A stretch of 64,000 nt of DNA from Streptomyces formicae (GCF_022647665.1 NZ_CP071872.1:5208001-5272000), one strand, 5' to 3'. Shown: positions 27,157-36,093, numbered from the stretch's first letter. The notes: generated by a model from the sequence alone, not told the origin. Numbers and translations are program-made.

Positions 27157-27588
27157 TCAGCCCTTCTGCTTGCGGCGCCTGGGTGCCGGCACGGTACGGC
27201 CGACGACGACGGTGCGCCGGACCCGCGCGGGCGGCTCGTCGGTCTTGTCGCGGCTCATCGCCCGGCGGACGCCGTAGCCGAACGCCGCGACCTTGACGAG
27301 CGGGCCGCCGAAGGTCGAGGCGACGGTGGTGGAGAGCGCCGACGCGTTGGAGGTGACCTCCTGGACGTCGGAGGCGATCGCGTCGACCCGGTCGAGCTGG
27401 GTCTGCGCGGAGCGCACGGTCGCGGAGGCGTCGGCCAGCAGTGGCACGGCCTGCTCCGTCACGTCCGCCACCAGCTTGGTGGTCGCCCTGAGCGTCTGAG
27501 CCAGCCTCACCAGCACCACGGCGAGGAAGGAGACCAGGATCGCCCAGAACACGGCCACCAGGATCCCGGCAACCTCTCCACCGGTCAC
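27157..27588 (-). CDS. DUF948 domain membrane protein
   Basis: The 143-aa product starts with one transmembrane helix (VAGILVAVFWAILVSFLAVVLV, about residues 6-27) followed by a long amphipathic helix region with heptad spacing (VTEQAVPLLADASATVRSAQ and on), typical of DUF948 proteins. The C-terminal tail is strongly basic (APRRRKQKG). The role is unknown; related proteins associate with the cell envelope. It is the first gene of the leftward alaS-ruvX transcript and diverges from the regulator at 27798 across a 209-bp spacer. Confidence 0.82.
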   Translation of the reverse strand: MTGGEVAGILVAVFWAILVSFLAVVLVRLAQTLRATTKLVADVTEQAVPLLADASATVRSAQTQLDRVDAIASDVQEVTSNASALSTTVASTFGGPLVKVAAFGYGVRRAMSRDKTDEPPARVRRTVVVGRTVPAPRRRKQKG

Positions 27589-27797
27589 GCTGCACCGCTC
27601 TCTGCTGTCGATGGGCCTTCGAAAAGTCGTCCTCCGACCCTATCGCGCCAGAGGTCGCACCCTGTACCGGATCGGTAGCCGCACGCCCCGGAGGTGAAGC
27701 CCAGGGCCTGTCGTTCGGATCAGGCCTTAGACCAGCAGGCCGACGTTGCGCAAGCTGATTGTACGGACTGCTCACGGCTCGGTACGCTCCGTGTCCC

Positions 27798-30004
27798 ATG
27801 CGACGGAGCAATCTTCCGGCCGAACTGGGCGCGTTCGTGGGGCGCGAGGACGAACTGGCCGAGCTGGAGCGCCTCCTGGCGAGCTCCCGGCTGGTGACGG
27901 TGGCGGGGCGGGCGGCGTCGGCAAGTCCCGGCTGGCCCTCCGCATCGCGGCCGGACTGGAGAAACGCTACTGCGACGGGGTGCGCCTCGCGGAGCTCTCC
28001 GCGGTGCACGACCCCGCCCTGCTGGAACACACGCTCACCGAGGCGCTCGGCCTGACCGATCACACCAGCAAAGCTCCGCGCGAGATGCTCGCCGGCCATC
28101 TCGCCGAGCGCCAACTCCTGCTGGTCCTCGACGGGTTCGAGCAGCTCGTCGACGACTGCGCCACGCTCGTGCGGGAGCTGCTGCGCGAGGCCCCCGGTCT
28201 GCGGGTGCTCGCCGTGGGCCGCCGCCCGCTGCGAGTTGCGGGCGAGGCACTGCTGCCGCTCGCGCCGCTGCCGGAGGACGACGCCGTGCGGCTCTTCGCG
28301 GACCGGGCGGCCGCCGCGGCGCCCGGTTTCCGCCTCGCGGACGGCAACCGCGAGGCCGTACGGGAGCTGTGCCGCCGTCTCGACGGCATCCCGCTGGCGC
28401 TGGAGCTGGCGGCAGGGCGGCTGCCCGTCCTCTCCGTCGACGAGGTGCTGCACCGGCTCGACGACCGGTTCCGGCTGCTGACCGGCGGCGCGCGGGGCGA
28501 GCTGCCGCGCCACGGGACGCTGCGCACGGCGATCGGCTGGAGCCATGAACTGTGCACCGCGCCCGAGCGGCTGCTCTGGGCCCGGCTCTCGGTGTTCGCC
28601 GGGCCGTTCGACCTGGAGGCGGCCGAGTACGTCTGCGGCGGGGCCGGGCTGCCCACGGACACCGTCCTCGATGTGCTCGGCGAGCTGCTCGCCCAGTCCG
28701 TCGTGTACCGGGAGGACACACCTGCCGGGGTGCGCTACCGGCTGCTGGACACGGTGCGCGCGTACGGCGCCGAGTGGCTCGACGCGACGGGCGACACGGA
28801 GCGGATGCGGCGCAGGCACCGCGACTGGTACACGGGCCTCGCGACCTGGTGCGAGCTCGACTGGTTCAGCCCGCGCCAGGCCGAGGTCGCGGCCTGCGCG
28901 GACACGGACCTTCCGAATCTGCGGGCCGCGCTGGAACTGTGCGTGGAGAGCGAGGGCGAGACCCACCTCGCCCAGTACCTGGCGGGCACGCTGTGGTTCT
29001 TCTGGGTCGGCTGCGGCCGGCTCGCCGAGGGGCGGCACTGGCTGGAACGCGCGGTGGCCGGGGAGTCCGCAGCGGCCGGGCGCCGTGGCGCCGCCAGGAT
29101 CCACGAGCCCGCGGGCGGGGCCCCCGAGCACCACGGCGACGTCAGGCTCAAGGCCCTGTGGGTGCTCGGCCACGTGGCGATCCTCCAGGGCGACAACACG
29201 GCGGCGGTCGGCGCGCTGCACGAGTGCGCCGAGACCGCCGGCCGTACGGGAAACCGGCTGGCGGCGGCCTACTCCACCCACCGCATGGGCTGTCTGGCGC
29301 TCCTCAGCGACGACATGGAGCGCGCCGAGGAGCTGCTGCGCGCCGCGCTCGCCCAGTACCGGGAGCTCGGCGAACTCAACAGCAATGTGCTGATGGGCCA
29401 GGTCGAGCTGGGCATGTCACTGGTGTTCCAGGGGGAGCTGGCCGGGGCGGTCGCGCTGTGCGAGGAGGTGCGGGAGATCTGCGCGGAACGCGGGGAGCGC
29501 TGGACCCGCGCGTATGCGCTGTATGTGCTCGCATACGCCTGCTGGACCCGCGGGGAGCACCGGGAGGCGCGGGAGCTGCTGGCCGAGTGCATCACGATCG
29601 ACCACGCCTTCCGGGATCTGGTGGGTCTGGTGCTGGCGATCGAGCTGCTGGCGCTGGTGACGGCGAGCCAGGGGGATCCGGCGGAGGCGGCGGTGCTTCA
29701 GGGCGCGGCGGCGCCGGTGTGGGACACGGTCGGGCTGCCGCTGTTCGGCTCGGGCTATTTCAGCGCTCCGCGCGCGCTGTGCGAGCAGGAGGCTGGCGAG
29801 GTCCTGGGGACGGAGGCGTACGACGCGTGTCTGCGGGAGGGCCGGGAGCTGTCGCTGGACGCGGCCGTGGAGCGGGCCCTCGGCTGGCACGAGGAGCACG
29901 CGTCCGGGGTGCCCGCGCCGCGCGCCACGCGTCGGCAGACGGCTCCGGGAACGCGAGAGCCCGCCGGCTCCCCAACCGGGAACGGCGGGGAAGCGGCGGG
30001 CTGA
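27798..30004 (+). pseudogene. AfsR/LuxR-like NB-ARC and TPR regulator with an apparent frameshift in the P-loop
   Basis: The gene begins MRRSNLPAELGAFVGREDEL at 27798, the usual NB-ARC lead-in, and reaches LVTVAG. The next expected residues, GGVGKSRLALR (Walker A), are one frame off, so a base appears to be missing in the GGGGCGGGC run at about 27905-27913. The remainder is intact: Walker B LLLVLDGFEQL, GLPLAL-type motif (GIPLALELAAGRL), then about 350 residues of TPR-like helices. There is no LuxR or SARP DNA-binding domain, so it is an ATPase-TPR (COG3903-like) protein. As written it lacks a usable P-loop from its proper start; a sequencing error is possible. The 3' end lies in a hairpin (29958-30002). 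Confidence 0.72.
29958..30002 (+). terminator. hairpin overlapping the end of the NB-ARC/TPR gene
   Basis: AGCCCGCCG (29958-29966) pairs with CGGCGGGCT (29994-30002), and CCCC/GGGG extend the stem inside. The stop codon overlaps the 3' arm. It faces rpsD and could terminate either side. Confidence 0.5.
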
Positions 30005-30056
30005 AGCACGCCCGGAGACTCGCTCCGGGAACGCTCGGAGAGCGGCTACGCCAGGA

Positions 30057-30668
30057 TCAACGGGCGTAGTACTCGACGACGAGCTGCTCGTCGCAGATCA
30101 CCGGGATCTCCTTGCGGTTCGGCTCCCGGTCCAGGCGGAAGGCGAGCGCCTTGAGGTTGACCTGCAGGTAGCGCGGGGTCTCACCGTCGGGCGCGTAGCC
30201 ACCCTCACGGGCGACCTGGAAGGGGTGCTTCTCACGGGAGCGCTCGCGGATCGTGACGACGTCGTCCGGGCGGACACGGAACGAGGGCTTGTCGACCTTG
30301 CCACCGTTGACCTCGACGTGGCCGTGCACGACCATCTGACGGGCCTGGTAGATCGTGCGGGCGATGCCGGAGCGGAGCACCAGGGCGTCGAGACGGCGCT
30401 CGAGCTCGATGATCAGCGCCTCACCGGTCTTGCCCTGGACCTTGCTGGCGCGCTCGTAGGCGCGGACCAGCTGACGCTCGGAGACGTCGTACTGAGCGCG
30501 AAGGCGCTGCTTCTCCAGCAGACGGACCTTGTAGTCCGACGTCTGCTTGCGGCCACGGCCGTGCTCACCCGGCGGGTAGGGGCGAGCCTCGAAGTACTTG
30601 ACGGCCTTCGGCGTCAGGGCGATGCCGAGAGCTCGCGACTTCTTGACCTTGGGTCGCGACTGGTTCAC
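30057..30668 (-). CDS. rpsD: 30S ribosomal protein S4 (cysteine-free form)
   Basis: S4 (203 aa) binds 16S rRNA early in 30S assembly. The S4 RNA-binding domain is clear (ELERRLDALVLRSGIARTIY near residue 88 and GHVEVNGGKVDKPSFRV). The N-terminus MNQSRPKVKKSRALGIALTP has none of the four zinc-binding Cys of the common form, so this is the zinc-independent C-minus type. It stands alone rather than in the alpha operon. GTG at 30666-30668 has GGAGG upstream. A DtxR/IdeR-like iron box lies 22 bp upstream, between it and the divergent DUF2470 gene. Confidence 0.95.
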   Translation of the reverse strand: MNQSRPKVKKSRALGIALTPKAVKYFEARPYPPGEHGRGRKQTSDYKVRLLEKQRLRAQYDVSERQLVRAYERASKVQGKTGEALIIELERRLDALVLRSGIARTIYQARQMVVHGHVEVNGGKVDKPSFRVRPDDVVTIRERSREKHPFQVAREGGYAPDGETPRYLQVNLKALAFRLDREPNRKEIPVICDEQLVVEYYAR

Positions 30669-30709
30669 GGGGAACCTACCTCCATGTAAGTTAGGTGAGC
30701 CTTACCTTA
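30664..30709 (+). promoter_or_regulatory. iron-box-like operator in the rpsD/DUF2470 divergent promoter region
   Basis: TTAGGTGAGCCTTACCTTA at 30691-30709 matches 16 of 19 positions of the DtxR/IdeR consensus (TTAGGTTAGCCTAACCTAA). A candidate promoter for the rightward gene, TTCACG (30664-30669) and TAAGTT (30687-30692) spaced 17 bp, is overlapped by the box, which ends 14 bp before the ATG. On the other strand TAACTT could be the rpsD -10. Repression by iron-loaded DmdR would fit the heme-linked DUF2470 protein. Confidence 0.65.
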
Positions 30710-30723
30710 TCGAGGAGGACGTA

Positions 30724-31620
30724 ATGTCTCGACCACATGGGATCCCCCTGCCCAGTGCGCATCGCAGTTCGGACGACTCGAAAAAATCGAAGTCCGCTTA
30801 CGACGACGATGAGCAAGGTCAGCCGCGTCCCAGGGAAGGCGCTCGACAGCCCACCATGGCCGAGCGCGTACGAACCCTCGTTGAGTACAACGCCTCAGTA
30901 TCCCTCACGCTGCCGGGTGCTCGCGACCACGGTCCCGGCTTCTGGGAGCCCGCCGCCCGCACCGTCACCCCCGAGGGTGACGTCGTGCTCCTTGTCCCGT
31001 GGGATTCTCCCACCGCCAGGGCTGCCGCCTACGCCCAGGACGACGACCTGACCTGTGTGATGGAGATCACGGACGTCGCCCCCGTCGCCATGCGGCAGCG
31101 GATCCGCGGCCGGGCCTGGCTGGCCGGCTGGCTCACGGCCGTGCGCAACGAGGACCGCGCGCGCTGCGTCGAACTGCTCGCGGAGCGGCACCCCGTGCAG
31201 GCGGTGCTGGAGAGCGACGGCGAACAGCCCGCCTGGATGCCGGTACGGCTGGAGGTCGGCGAGATCTCCGTCGACGACCTGTGGGGCACCGGCTGCGTGG
31301 AGCCCGAGGAACTGGCCCGTACGGAGCCGGATCCGATCGCGCGGCACGAGGCCGAGCTGCTCCAGCATCTGCACTCCGCCCACGGCGACCAGGTGCGCGG
31401 CTTGTGCACGCTGCTCGGCAACCGGGCCGACGGGGGCGATGTCTGCGCGGCCGTGCGGGACGTGGTGCCCGTGGCGCTGGACCGCTTCGGGCTGCGGGTG
31501 CGTCTCACGGAGGCGGACCGGCGGACGTTCGACGCACGCTTCGACTTCCCCGAGCCGGTGCGGGACACGGGAGAGCTGCGGCACGCGATGCACACGCTCT
31601 TCGCCGCGGCGACGGGCTGA
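30724..31620 (+). CDS. DUF2470 domain protein, HugZ/HutZ-like
   Basis: The 298-aa product has a polar N-terminal tail of about 50 residues, then a split-barrel region resembling PNPOx/HugZ proteins (RVRTLVEYNASVSLTLPGA to RIRGRAWLAGWLTAV), then a C-terminal DUF2470 domain (HEAELLQHLHSAHGDQVRGL to DTGELRHAMHTLF). DUF2470 occurs at the C-terminus of heme-degrading HugZ-type enzymes and in plant proteins that control heme synthesis. GAGGAGG precedes the ATG by 5 bp. The iron-box-like site 14 bp upstream suggests iron control. Whether it binds or degrades heme cannot be told from sequence. Confidence 0.82.
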   Translation: MSRPHGIPLPSAHRSSDDSKKSKSAYDDDEQGQPRPREGARQPTMAERVRTLVEYNASVSLTLPGARDHGPGFWEPAARTVTPEGDVVLLVPWDSPTARAAAYAQDDDLTCVMEITDVAPVAMRQRIRGRAWLAGWLTAVRNEDRARCVELLAERHPVQAVLESDGEQPAWMPVRLEVGEISVDDLWGTGCVEPEELARTEPDPIARHEAELLQHLHSAHGDQVRGLCTLLGNRADGGDVCAAVRDVVPVALDRFGLRVRLTEADRRTFDARFDFPEPVRDTGELRHAMHTLFAAATG

Positions 31621-31683
31621 GGGTCGCGGGGCTCCGGCCCGGCTGCCTGAGGTCGCGGGGCTCCGTCCCGGGCCCCGGCCGCC

Positions 31684-33039
31684 TCAGCCGTCGTCGCCGC
31701 GCAGGCGGTCGCGGACCTTCTCGACCACGTCCGCGTAGCGCGCCTCCGCCCCGTAGCGCGTCGGCTCGTAGTAGCGCTTGCCGTGGATCGCGTCCGGCGC
31801 GTACTGCTGGGGGGCGATCGCGCCCGGCACGTCGTGCGGATACACGTACCCCTGGGCGTGGCCCAGCTTCGCCGCGCCCTTGTAGTGGCCGTCGCGGAGA
31901 TGGGGCGGCACCGGGCCCGCCAGGCCGTTGCGGACGTCCGCCAGGGCGGCGCCTATCGCGGTCGTCGCCGCGTTCGACTTCGGGGCGAGGGCCAGGGCGA
32001 TGGTGGCGTGACTGAGGGTCAGCGCGGCCTCGGGGAAGCCGATCATGGCCACGGCCTGCGCAGCGGCGACGGCCGTCGGCAGGGCCGTCGGGTCGGCGAG
32101 CCCGATGTCCTCGCTGGCCGAGATCATCAGACGCCGGGCGATGAACCTCGGGTCCTCCCCTGCCTCGATCATCCGCGCCAGATAGTGCAGCGCCGCGTCC
32201 ACGTCGGAGCCGCGGATGGACTTGATCAGCGCGCTCGCCACGTCGTAGTGCTGGTCGCCGTCGCGGTCGTACTTCACCGCCGCTCGGTCGACCGTCTCCT
32301 CGACGGTCGAGAGGGAGATCTCCTGCTCCGACTTGGCCAGCGCGGCCCCCGCGGCCGCTTCGAGTGCGGTCAGCGCGCGCCGGGCGTCCCCGCCGGCGAT
32401 CCGCAGCAGGTGGGCCTCGGCGTCGTCCGGCAGGGTCACCGCGCCGCCGAGGCCGCGCTCCGCGGTGAGCGCCCGCCGCAGCAGGCCGCGCACGTCGTCG
32501 TCGGTGAGCGGCTCCAGCGTGAGCAGGAGCGAACGGGAGAGCAGCGGGGAGATCACCGAGAAGTACGGATTCTCGGTGGTCGCGGCGATGAGCGTCACCC
32601 ACCGGTTCTCGACCGCCGGCAGCAGGGAGTCCTGCTGGGCCTTGCTGAAGCGGTGGATCTCGTCGAGGAAGAGGACGGTCTCCTTGCCGAAGCCCCCGGC
32701 CGCGCGGCGGGCCCCGTCGATGACGGCCCGCACCTCCTTGACGCCCGCGGTGATCGCGGACAGCTCGACGAAGCGCTTGTTCGTCGCCTTCGACACGACA
32801 TACGCGAGGGTCGTCTTGCCCGTGCCCGGCGGGCCCCAGAGGATCACGGACGAGGCCCCTGCGGGCCCCCCGCTGCCCTCGCCCACCAGCCGGCGCAGCG
32901 GCGAACCGGGCTTGAGCAGATGCTGCTGGCCGACGACCTCGTCCAGGATGCGCGGACGCATCCGGACGGCCAGGGGACTCGCCGAGGGGTCCTTCTCCTG
33001 GCGTTCCTCGGCGGCTGCGGTAAAGAGATCGGGCTCCAC
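31684..33039 (-). CDS. rarA: replication-associated recombination protein A (RarA/MgsA)
   Basis: RarA (451 aa) is an AAA+ ATPase related to clamp loaders that acts at stalled replication forks. After the short N-terminus come MRPRILDEVVGQQHLL, Walker A LWGPPGTGKTTLA near residue 68, Walker B LFLDEIHRF near 122 and sensor 1 AATTENPYF. The C-terminal helical tetramerisation domain follows, with KSNAATTAIGAALADVR and the ending RYYEPTRYGAEARYADVV. The length is normal. It converges on the DUF2470 gene across 63 bp that hold two direct repeats of a GGTCGCGGGGCTCCG unit but no clear hairpin. Confidence 0.95.
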   Translation of the reverse strand: MEPDLFTAAAEERQEKDPSASPLAVRMRPRILDEVVGQQHLLKPGSPLRRLVGEGSGGPAGASSVILWGPPGTGKTTLAYVVSKATNKRFVELSAITAGVKEVRAVIDGARRAAGGFGKETVLFLDEIHRFSKAQQDSLLPAVENRWVTLIAATTENPYFSVISPLLSRSLLLTLEPLTDDDVRGLLRRALTAERGLGGAVTLPDDAEAHLLRIAGGDARRALTALEAAAGAALAKSEQEISLSTVEETVDRAAVKYDRDGDQHYDVASALIKSIRGSDVDAALHYLARMIEAGEDPRFIARRLMISASEDIGLADPTALPTAVAAAQAVAMIGFPEAALTLSHATIALALAPKSNAATTAIGAALADVRNGLAGPVPPHLRDGHYKGAAKLGHAQGYVYPHDVPGAIAPQQYAPDAIHGKRYYEPTRYGAEARYADVVEKVRDRLRGDDG

Positions 33040-33069
33040 GCCATGAAGCCTAGGTCAGACCACTGACAA

Positions 33070-33089
33070 CGCGGACGGCACCGTCCGCG
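33070..33089. terminator. hairpin after the VKOR gene
   Basis: CGCGGACGG and CCGTCCGCG are complementary with a CA at the centre, giving an 8-bp stem and 4-nt loop. It lies 12 bp past the VKOR-family stop and before rarA. Confidence 0.6.
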
Positions 33090-33101
33090 GGGCCGGCTCC
33101 G

Positions 33102-33749
33102 TCAGCCGATCCAGAAGTCCCACCAGCGGGTGAGGATGAGCATCCCGATGATTCCCGTGTGCAGCACCGGCAGGACCCAGGTGAACTCGGAGAGGAAGCT
33201 CTTCGCCCAGTCCGGGGCCGGCAGCAGGCCCTTGCGGATGTTGTGCGAGGTCACGTACCAGAACATGAAGATCGTGGCGACCCAGGCCAGGCAGCACCAC
33301 AGGCACAGCGCGTTGATGCTGTACAGCGACTGGTACTGGAGCCAGGTGCAGAACCCGACGCCGAAGAGCGTGCCGGCGTTGAACGTCAGCCAGTACCAGC
33401 GGCGGAAGCGGGCCCCGGCCAGCAGGCTCATGCCGACGCAGATGACGACGGCGTACGCCGCGAGACCGAGCATCGGGTTGGGGAACCCGAAGGCGGCGGC
33501 CTGGTCGCTCTCCATGACGCTGCCGCAGGAGACCACCGGATTGAGGCTGCAGCCGGGCGTGAAGGTCGTACCCGCGACCTTGGCCTCGAGGATCTTGAAC
33601 TTGTCGATCGTGATGACCCAGGCGGCCAGCAGTCCGGCCGCGCCGGTGATCACGAGCAGCCAGGCGAAGGCCCGGCCCGCTCCCACCGTGCCGCGGGCGC
33701 TCTCCGCGTCCTGGCCGGAGGACACACCGTCAACCGCTGCTGTCGTCAT
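33102..33749 (-). CDS. vitamin K epoxide reductase family membrane protein
   Basis: VKOR homologues (here 215 aa) reoxidise DsbA-like proteins outside the membrane at the expense of quinone. Four to five hydrophobic helices are visible (AWLLVITGAAGLLAAWVITI, MLGLAAYAVVICVGMSLL, LTFNAGTLFGVGFCTWL, LCLWCCLAWVATIFMFWYV, VLPVLHTGIIGMLIL). The outer cysteine pair is in PGCSLNPVVSCGSV near residue 67 and the quinone-side CLWC pair follows in the fourth helix. No DsbA-like partner is encoded next to it. Hairpins separate it from both neighbours. Confidence 0.9.
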   Translation of the reverse strand: MTTAAVDGVSSGQDAESARGTVGAGRAFAWLLVITGAAGLLAAWVITIDKFKILEAKVAGTTFTPGCSLNPVVSCGSVMESDQAAAFGFPNPMLGLAAYAVVICVGMSLLAGARFRRWYWLTFNAGTLFGVGFCTWLQYQSLYSINALCLWCCLAWVATIFMFWYVTSHNIRKGLLPAPDWAKSFLSEFTWVLPVLHTGIIGMLILTRWWDFWIG

Positions 33750-33836
33750 ATCGCCGTTCCGTCGCTCATTCGGTCGCTGCTGGGGCCACGGTCATTCTGC
33801 CGCAAGGCGGCGCGTGTCCGCCGTTCGATGGACATA

Positions 33837-33871
33837 AGGAGGGCCCGGCCGTCCGCCGGCCGGGCCCTCCT
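33837..33871. terminator. intrinsic terminator after hisS
   Basis: Perfect 14-bp arms (AGGAGGGCCCGGCC and its complement) flank a 7-nt loop, about 50 bp past the hisS stop and upstream of the VKOR gene. Confidence 0.8.
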
Positions 33872-33921
33872 CCGCAACTCCGCAGCACGCGACAGCATGG
33901 CACGCCACAGCACGCCGTACG

Positions 33922-35184
33922 TCAGGCGAGCCGCGTCCGGATCTCCTCGATCACCCCGTCCAGGGCGACCGGCGTCTGCTCCCCGGACTCCATGTCCTTG
34001 AGCTGCACCACGCCATCGGCGAGGTCGCGCTCGCCGGCGACGAGCGTGAACCGCGCGCCGCTGCGGTTCGCGCTCTTCATGGCGCCCTTGAGGCCCTTGC
34101 CCCCGTACGAGAAGTCGGCCGCGACCCCGGCCCTGCGCAGCCGGGTGACCACACCGAACAGCACCCGTCGTGCCTCCTCGCCCAGCGGGACCGCGAACAC
34201 ACTGGTGCCGGCGGGCAGTTCGAGCGCGATGCCCTCGGCCTCCAGCGCCAGGACCGTACGGTCCACGCCCAGCGCCCAGCCGACCGACGGCAGCGCGGGC
34301 CCGCCGATCATCTCGGAGAGGCCGTCGTAGCGCCCGCCGCCGCCGACCGCCGACTGCGAGCCGAGACCGTCGTGGACGAACTCGAAGGTCGTGCGCGTGT
34401 AGTAGTCGAGACCGCGCACCAGCCTCTCGTCGTCCTCGTACGCGACCCCGGCGGCCGTCAGCAGCTCACGGACCTCCTCGTGGTACGTCTTGCAGGCGTC
34501 GCACAGGTAGTCACGGAGCAGCGGCACGCCCACGAGCTGCTTCTGGACGCTGTCGCGCTTGTCGTCGAGAACCCGCAGCGGGTTGATCTCGACGCGGCGC
34601 AGGGTGTCCTCGTCCAGATCGAGCCCGCGCAGGAAGCCCTGGAGCGCGTCTCGGTAGACCGGACGGCACTCCTTGTCGCCGAGCGAGTTCAGCAGGATGC
34701 GGAAGTTGCTGAGGCCCAGCGAGCGGTACGCCTGGTCGGCGAGGATGATCAGCTCGGCGTCGAGCGCCGGGTCCTCGGCGCCGATCGCCTCGGCGCCGAC
34801 CTGCGAGAAGTGCCTGTAGCGGCCCTTCTGCGGGCGCTCGTAGCGGTAGTACGAGCCCGAGTACCAGAGCTTGACCGGGAGGTTGCCCGCCTTGTGCAGG
34901 TTGGCCTCCAGGGCCGCACGCAGCACGGAGGCGGTGCCTTCGGGGCGCAGGGCGAGCCTGTCGCCGCCCTTGGTCTGGAAGGCGTACATCTCCTTGGTGA
35001 CGATGTCGGTGGACTCGCCGACACCGCGCGCGAACAGCTCGACGTTCTCGAAGCCGGGGGTCTCGATGTAGCCGTAGCCGGAGTTCCGCAGCGGTGCGGC
35101 GATCGCCTCGCGCACCGCCAGGTACGTCGCGGAGTCCGGCGGGATCAGGTCGTACGTGCCCTTGGGGGCCTGGAAGGTACTCAC
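33922..35184 (-). CDS. hisS: histidyl-tRNA synthetase
   Basis: HisRS (420 aa) charges tRNA-His. It is a class II synthetase: motif 1 near the start, motif 2 with ALRPEGTASVLRAALE near residue 79 and RYERPQKGRYRHFSQVGAEA near 112, the histidine-binding RGLDYYTRTTFEF near 263 and motif 3 GWALGVDRTVLAL. The anticodon-binding domain closes the protein. GTG at 35182-35184 (VSTFQAPKGTYDL) is the conserved start; GTG at 35199 is an alternative 5 codons upstream. It lies just after the MBL-fold hydrolase in the same transcript, a common pair. Confidence 0.95.
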   Translation of the reverse strand: MSTFQAPKGTYDLIPPDSATYLAVREAIAAPLRNSGYGYIETPGFENVELFARGVGESTDIVTKEMYAFQTKGGDRLALRPEGTASVLRAALEANLHKAGNLPVKLWYSGSYYRYERPQKGRYRHFSQVGAEAIGAEDPALDAELIILADQAYRSLGLSNFRILLNSLGDKECRPVYRDALQGFLRGLDLDEDTLRRVEINPLRVLDDKRDSVQKQLVGVPLLRDYLCDACKTYHEEVRELLTAAGVAYEDDERLVRGLDYYTRTTFEFVHDGLGSQSAVGGGGRYDGLSEMIGGPALPSVGWALGVDRTVLALEAEGIALELPAGTSVFAVPLGEEARRVLFGVVTRLRRAGVAADFSYGGKGLKGAMKSANRSGARFTLVAGERDLADGVVQLKDMESGEQTPVALDGVIEEIRTRLA

Positions 35185-35195
35185 GGAAAGTCTCG

Positions 35196-35906
35196 TCACA
35201 TTCCTCGTCGGGGAGCGGCCGTACCGTCTCCCTGGCCGGATGCCACCTCGCGCAGATACGGGTTGGCGGCGCGCTCGCGGCCGATGGTCGTCTGGGGGCC
35301 GTGGCCGGACAGCACCACGGTCGAGTCGTCGAGCGGCAGGCACACGCGGGCCAGCGAGTCGAGCATCTCGGCCATGTCACCGCCGGGCAGGTCGGTGCGT
35401 CCGATGGAGCCGGCGAAGAGCAGATCGCCCGAGAAGAAGACCGGCGGGACGTCCGCGGCCTCGGGCAGGCTGAAGGTCACCGACCCCTTGGTATGGCCGG
35501 GCGCGTGCGACACGGTCAGCTCCAGACCGGCCAGCTTCAGCGCGGCGCCGTCGGTCAGCTCGTGGACGTCGTCCGGCTCCCCCACGGTCAGCTCGCCCAT
35601 GAGCGGCATCCCGATGGAGCGGCCGAGGGCCTTCTCCGGGTCGCTCATCATGTACCGGTCGGCGGGGTGGATCCACGCCGGTACGTCATGGGCTCCGCAC
35701 ACCGGGACGACGGAGGCGACATGGTCGATGTGGCCATGGGTGAGCATCACGGCGACGGGCTTGAGCCGGTGCTTCCTGAGCGTCTCCTCGACTCCCTGGG
35801 CGGCCTGGTGGCCCGGGTCGATGATCACGCACTCCTCGCCTGCGGCCGGGGCGACCAGATAGCAGTTGGTCCCCCAGGCCCCTGCGGGGAACCCGGCAAT
35901 AAGCAC
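35196..35906 (-). CDS. MBL-fold metallohydrolase (glyoxalase II-like)
   Basis: The 236-aa product is a metallo-beta-lactamase-fold enzyme. The metal-binding THGHIDHVA motif lies near residue 56, with further ligands in SHAPGHTKGSV near 133, FFSGDLLFAGSIGRTD near 156 and LSGHGPQTTIG near 199. It resembles the hydroxyacylglutathione-hydrolase-like group; actinobacteria lack glutathione, so the true thioester substrate is probably different (a mycothiol conjugate is possible). It is translated just ahead of hisS, whose start lies 11 bp beyond its stop. Confidence 0.9.
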   Translation of the reverse strand: MLIAGFPAGAWGTNCYLVAPAAGEECVIIDPGHQAAQGVEETLRKHRLKPVAVMLTHGHIDHVASVVPVCGAHDVPAWIHPADRYMMSDPEKALGRSIGMPLMGELTVGEPDDVHELTDGAALKLAGLELTVSHAPGHTKGSVTFSLPEAADVPPVFFSGDLLFAGSIGRTDLPGGDMAEMLDSLARVCLPLDDSTVVLSGHGPQTTIGRERAANPYLREVASGQGDGTAAPRRGM

Positions 35907-36007
35907 GATCGTCCTCGGTATGTCGTCCGACGGGGAAGTCGCTGTGATGTTGCTGTACCTAATTGCAACAGGTCAGAGCCTACCGGCGCTGCTCATTTCA
36001 CAGCCAA

Positions 36008-36024
36008 CCCGTATACGGTACGGG
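36008..36024. promoter_or_regulatory. operator-like inverted repeat upstream of the cyclophilin gene
   Basis: CCCGTA and TACGGG flank TACGG, and CCGTATACGG inside is a perfect 10-bp palindrome. It lies 70 bp upstream of the cyclophilin start in the divergent spacer shared with the MBL-fold gene. I do not recognise the binding protein. Confidence 0.35.
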
Positions 36025-36093
36025 CAAACCGGCCGGACGGATCACACCGGCGGCGTTACGCACACCAGACACGCACAGCGAGGAGAAGACCCG

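Noticed and set aside
31620..31683. Direct repeats GGTCGCGGGGCTCCG between the DUF2470 gene and rarA
   Set aside because: Two copies only, no hairpin, no sign of an attachment site or mobile element.
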